Shown piece by piece: positions 6,035-8,788 of a stretch of DNA of 8,788 nt. Numbering within the stretch: position 1 is the stretch's first letter; every line of letters starts with the position of its first letter. Position numbers and translations under genes: made by a program. The notes under the pieces are model-generated. The model had not been told where the DNA came from. It searched no databases and saw only the letters and a program-made list of their open reading frames with translations. This DNA is from an uncultured Sporolactobacillus sp. (lineage in GTDB: Bacteria; Bacillota; Bacilli; Bacillales; Sporolactobacillaceae): the NCBI GenBank assembly GCA_900543345.1, contig UQRJ01000105.1, positions 1 to 8,788 of the forward strand, given 5' to 3'.

Positions 6035-7732
6035 TTGAAAAGCGATCATGATCTTCAACAATTATTGTCAGCCATCGATGGCCGCGGTTACGCTGCTTAT
6101 CGATCACTCACGGGAAACTATCAATACCACGGCTTTCAACTGGCGGTGGATCACGTTCAAGTCGATCCGTACGCGCCGCCGTCGCGGGCACGAATTCTGC
6201 TTGGGCGAGAAACGGCGGGTTTTCCCGGCACACTGCTTGACTCAAAGCCAAAACGAATTGCCGTGTCGGATTTTTTATCACGGCAGTTCGACCGGATGAT
6301 TCATCGATTGCATCACGGTTCACGAAACGGCGGGTCGCTGAGTATCGATCACGGCGGTGCGGAAATTCTTGAACGGACAGCGGTTTCTATTCTGCCGGAG
6401 AGCATCGAAGCACGTTTTGAGGTCGGTTTGCCGGCCGCCGGCCGCCGAATTTTAGGCAAAAAAGCGAGCCACCTTCTGCTTAAGATCGTACCGCAAATTG
6501 TCCAGCAGTCACTTCATTACAAAAATATCGACCAAGCGGCGTTGACACGGCAAATCTCCTGCATGCTCGATCAGGAATTCATCCGCTGCGAACTGGCGCC
6601 GCACCGGTTAGTCGCTTTCGTTGCCAATGGGTCGATCCTGCCGCGCGAGAGCAGTGTCTCCGATCGGCCGCTCGCCGGCGGCGTTCCATTTCGGAGCCCA
6701 CAAACACTGGAGTCAAGTTTTAACTTACCAAGTGGAAAAACGGTTACCGGCATGGGCATTCCCGAAGGTGTCACTCTGATCGTCGGCGGTGGATTCCATG
6801 GAAAGTCCACGCTGCTAAGAGCGCTTGAGAATGGCGTATATAACCATATCCCCGGTGACGGCCGCGAATGGGTCGTAACACGTCCGGACGCAGTTAAAAT
6901 ACGTGCGGAAGACGGACGAAGCATCGAAAAAGTCAACATCAGCACCTTTATCAATCATCTGCCCGGTGCTCGCGATACGTACGCCTTCTCGACCCCGAAT
7001 GCCAGTGGCAGCACATCGCAGGCAGCCAATGTGATGGAAGCACTGGAAGCCGGTACATCGCTGCTGTTGATCGACGAAGATACATCGGCAACGAATTTTA
7101 TGATTCGCGACCGGCGGATGAAACGACTCGTTGCCAAAGAAAAAGAACCGATCACGCCTTTCATCGACAAAGTTCGTCCGCTCTATCGCGAATTAGGTGT
7201 CTCCACCGTACTGATTGTCGGCGGTTCCGGCGATTATTTCGATGTTGCCGACCGCGTGATCATGATGGACGAGTATATACCGAAAGATGTCAGTGCCGAA
7301 GCAAAACGGATTGCTGCCGGCGACAATCGTTCCAATGTCGAAACCGCCGACCGGTTCGGCGAAGTCACGCCCCGCGTGCCACTGCGTTCCGGCTTCACGA
7401 TCAGCGGCAGAAAAGACCGAATCAAAACCCGGGGAAGGGAGACGATCCTCTACGGCAAGGAACCGATCGATCTTTCATTTGTCGAACAGCTTATCGACGA
7501 CAGCCAGACTCGTTGCATCGCCGCGATGATTGATTTTATGCGGAAAAGAATCATCGACGACCATCTCACACTCGCTCAGGCAGCCGATCGGTTATATACT
7601 TATATCGAACAACACGGACCGGAATCGCTCTCGCCTTACAACGGCCGGCTTGCCCTGCCGAGAAAGCAGGAACTGTGCGCGGCAATCAATCGCTATCGCG
7701 GATTGAAAATAGCAAGGCCGGCCGGGCAGTGA
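6035..7732 (+). CDS. ABC-class ATPase domain protein (COG3044/PF09818 type)
   Basis: Predicted 565-residue cytosolic P-loop ATPase of the stand-alone ABC class; no membrane domain is present, so it is not a transporter. Residues 1-230 form the family's N-terminal region (GRGYAAYRSLTGNYQY, DPYAPPSRARI). Then come Walker A GGGFHGKST (251-259), a signature-like segment ASGSTSQAANVMEALEAGTS (323-342), Walker B LLLIDEDTSATNFM (343-356), the VLIVGGSGDYFDVADRVIMMD segment (392-412), and a C-terminal domain to 565. The length matches the family (about 560-575). The only structurally studied relative I recall is trypanosome MRB1590, an RNA-editing-associated ATPase; the bacterial role is unknown. The start is TTG at 6035, with GAGGAGG (6021-6027) 7 nt upstream. 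It is transcribed alone. Confidence 0.93.
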   Translation: MKSDHDLQQLLSAIDGRGYAAYRSLTGNYQYHGFQLAVDHVQVDPYAPPSRARILLGRETAGFPGTLLDSKPKRIAVSDFLSRQFDRMIHRLHHGSRNGGSLSIDHGGAEILERTAVSILPESIEARFEVGLPAAGRRILGKKASHLLLKIVPQIVQQSLHYKNIDQAALTRQISCMLDQEFIRCELAPHRLVAFVANGSILPRESSVSDRPLAGGVPFRSPQTLESSFNLPSGKTVTGMGIPEGVTLIVGGGFHGKSTLLRALENGVYNHIPGDGREWVVTRPDAVKIRAEDGRSIEKVNISTFINHLPGARDTYAFSTPNASGSTSQAANVMEALEAGTSLLLIDEDTSATNFMIRDRRMKRLVAKEKEPITPFIDKVRPLYRELGVSTVLIVGGSGDYFDVADRVIMMDEYIPKDVSAEAKRIAAGDNRSNVETADRFGEVTPRVPLRSGFTISGRKDRIKTRGRETILYGKEPIDLSFVEQLIDDSQTRCIAAMIDFMRKRIIDDHLTLAQAADRLYTYIEQHGPESLSPYNGRLALPRKQELCAAINRYRGLKIARPAGQ

Positions 7733-7768
7733 CAGCTGTTTCCCCGTCTCCCCGCTATCGTTCGTCAC

Positions 7769-7820
7769 AACAGGCCCGGCTGAGCCGAAGAGATGTCTTC
7801 GGCTCAGCCGGGCCTGTTTG
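7769..7820 (+). terminator. 23-bp perfect hairpin, probable terminator
   Basis: A perfect 23-bp stem (7769-7791 with 7796-7818) closed by the 4-base loop GATG, 36 nt after the ATPase stop codon. It is GC-rich (AACAGGCCCGGCTGAGCC...). Only TTT follows on the plus strand and no T-run follows on the minus strand, so the usual terminator T-tract is weak. Position favours transcript termination or 3'-end protection. Confidence 0.65.
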
Positions 7821-7861
7821 CTAATTATGCCGGAATGTACGCCATTTCTCTGTCAGACCGC

Positions 7862-7975
7862 CACCGTCACGTGAATGCGGCCCGAGTAGCGGCGTTCACG
7901 TGATGGTGCGAAGGTTGAACCACATTTTCCAACTACCCTTTTCGATGCCGCTAAGGAACAGACCCGATCTGCTCC
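7862..7975 (+). ncRNA. Candidate structured RNA, family not recognised
   Basis: A 17-bp helix (7862-7878 with 7892-7908) has a 13-nt loop. Its two non-Watson-Crick positions are G-U pairs on the plus strand but would be A-C mismatches on the minus strand, which suggests a plus-strand RNA. A competing 10-bp helix (7887-7896 with 7944-7953, including TAGCGGC/GCCGCTA) would disrupt the hairpin. Smaller stems lie at 7911-7940 and 7955-7975. No known riboswitch, T-box, 6S, SRP or tmRNA core was recognised, and there is no clear promoter of its own. This might instead be a DNA operator, since TCACGTGA occurs twice (7867-7874, 7896-7903). Confidence 0.3.
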
Positions 7976-8052
7976 CCTCGCTTTTGCCAATGTAGAAAAA
8001 AATGAGTGCGACCTTTTAATCACTTCTTCAAAAAACACACACGATATTATTA
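7976..8052. other. AT-rich stretch without a recognisable gene
   Basis: Sequence between the structured region and the phosphatase promoter region, with short A and T runs. No gene or strong regulatory motif was recognised on either strand. Confidence 0.4.
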
Positions 8053-8089
8053 TTTACAAAAAAATAGATTAACATCTCTCTTTTATACT
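8053..8089 (+). promoter_or_regulatory. Promoter region of alkaline phosphatase with Pho-box-like hexamers
   Basis: TTTACA (8053-8058) and TTAACA (8069-8074) match the TTNACA half-site of Bacillus PhoP boxes, and a TATACT -10 box follows at 8084-8089. No normal -35 box sits 17 nt before this -10, as in activator-dependent Pho promoters. However, the two hexamers are 10 nt apart rather than the usual 4-7, so the match is imperfect. The leader to the start codon would be about 38 nt. Confidence 0.4.
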
Positions 8090-8133
8090 GCTTTGTAGAT
8101 TAAAACTTATGTATGAAAAGGAGTGTCCTGCGA

Positions 8134-8741
8134 GTGACCCGCGTAAAACAGCACAAATGGTATGCAACCGTTACCGTACTCCTGCTGCTAAGTCTTATCT
8201 TTTCCGGCCTGGCTATGGCCCATTCAGCGAAGTCGACTGCTCCGAAAGTTTCGCACGCAAAAACAAAAAACGTCATTCTATTTGTCGGCGACGGAATGGG
8301 TGCGGCACAACGAGAAGCTATTCGCTTGTCGAAAGTCGGCATGTCGGGCACTTTGGAAATGGATCAGATGCCCTATACCGGATCGATGCACACCCGTTCG
8401 ACAAGTGTCGTAACCGATTCGGCCGCGGCAGCCACAGCATTTGCCCCCGGGATTAAAACAAACAATGGCTATGTCGGCATGACGCCTTCCGGCAAAAGTG
8501 TCCGCACGGTGCTGGAAGCTGCCCACGATGCCGGAAAATCGACCGGCCTTGTGACAACAAGCCAAATAACCGACGCAACGCCGGCTGCGTTCGCCGCCCA
8601 CGTTCAGGATCGGTCGCAACAAAGTGACATTGCCAATCAATATCTGACGAGAAGCCACGTCGACGTCTTGCTCGGCGGCGGTGAAGATTTTTGGTATCCG
8701 AAAGGAAAAGAGGGCGCTTTCAAAGACCATCCGTCCACAGA
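8134..8741 (+). CDS. Secreted alkaline phosphatase, N-terminal part (cut by adapter)
   Basis: Phosphate-monoester hydrolase of the PhoA/PhoB type, exported to scavenge phosphate. From GTG at 8134 the signal peptide has a basic start (RVKQHK), a hydrophobic core VTVLLLLSLIFSGL and a likely cleavage after AMA (about residue 29). Then come VILFVGDGMG with the metal-binding Asp, and VTDSAAAATAFAPGIKT with the nucleophilic Ser in TDSAA. The VTTSQITDATPAAFAAH and DVLLGGGEDF segments follow. In ITDATP this protein has Asp where some Bacillus homologues have His, as in the E. coli enzyme. AGGAG (8119-8123) lies 10 nt before the GTG. An in-frame ATG at 8113 would add 7 residues but has no ribosome binding site. 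About 202 genomic codons are present; the family is about 430-550, so more than half is missing beyond the fragment. Confidence 0.93.
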
Positions 8742-8788
8742 CTGTCTCTTATACACATCTCCGAGCCCACGAGACCCTAAGACATCTC
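8742..8788. other. Nextera i7 sequencing adapter, inverted copy (artefact)
   Basis: Exact reverse complement of bases 1-47: mosaic end, primer site, the same 8-base index and the P7 remnant. It extends the phosphatase frame with the false tail CLLYTSPSPRD. Having the same adapter at both ends indicates a single tagmented molecule amplified from one primer type. Confidence 0.98.

Noticed and set aside
7862..8000. Known riboswitch, T-box, 6S, SRP RNA or tmRNA
   Set aside because: Characteristic cores (for example the T-box GGGTGG-ACC motif or the tmRNA ends) were looked for on both strands and not found.
7853..8038. 61-codon minus-strand frame over the hairpin region
   Set aside because: Its sequence is explained by the inverted repeat, and there is no start site or family similarity.
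1..8788. 47-bp terminal inverted repeats as evidence of a transposon
   Set aside because: The repeats contain the Tn5 mosaic end, primer site and index of a sequencing library, so they are adapters.
1..8788. CRISPR array, toxin-antitoxin pair, restriction or other defence operon
   Set aside because: No regularly spaced repeats and no matching gene families; the genes are housekeeping or isolated.

Overview
This is an 8.7 kb fragment of bacterial chromosome, most likely from the Bacilli. An IDEAL-domain protein points to Bacillales. A C69 dipeptidase of the kind common in lactic acid bacteria, good AGGAGG-type ribosome binding sites, sigma-A-like promoters and moderate GC would suit a Sporolactobacillus-like or related spore-forming bacillus. 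That placement is an inference, because no rRNA or other phylogenetic marker is present. The two ends (1-47 and 8742-8788) are not biological. They are exact inverted copies of an indexed Nextera (Tn5) sequencing adapter, so the genomic part is 48-8741 and both terminal genes are cut by the library, not by nature.

Left block, minus strand: miaA (tRNA dimethylallyltransferase, C-terminus lost at the adapter), a small lipoprotein, and an IDEAL-domain protein. Each appears to have its own promoter. Across a 313-base divergent gap lies pepD (C69 dipeptidase, plus strand), closed by a strong stem-loop terminator at 3595-3650. Centre, minus strand: a ketopantoate-reductase-family dehydrogenase with its own terminator, then an orphan TcdE/TIGR01593-type holin, then a short reading frame that looks like the tail of a membrane transporter and runs up to the pepD terminator. 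Right block, plus strand: a 565-residue ABC-class ATPase (COG3044/PF09818 type), a 23-bp perfect hairpin, a roughly 400-base gene-free region with candidate RNA structure, and the start of a secreted alkaline phosphatase cut by the right adapter.

The genes do not form one pathway or an obvious defence or mobile system; this is mostly ordinary chromosome. The observations most worth checking are regulatory or structural. They are a perfect TGTGA-N6-TCACA Fnr/Crp-type box placed at about -41.5 from a plausible TATGAT -10 box of the dehydrogenase gene; nested inverted repeats upstream of the lysin-less holin; a plus-strand hairpin with two G-U pairs and a competing helix upstream of the phosphatase; TTNACA (Pho-box-like) hexamers before the phosphatase; and the transporter-tail remnant.
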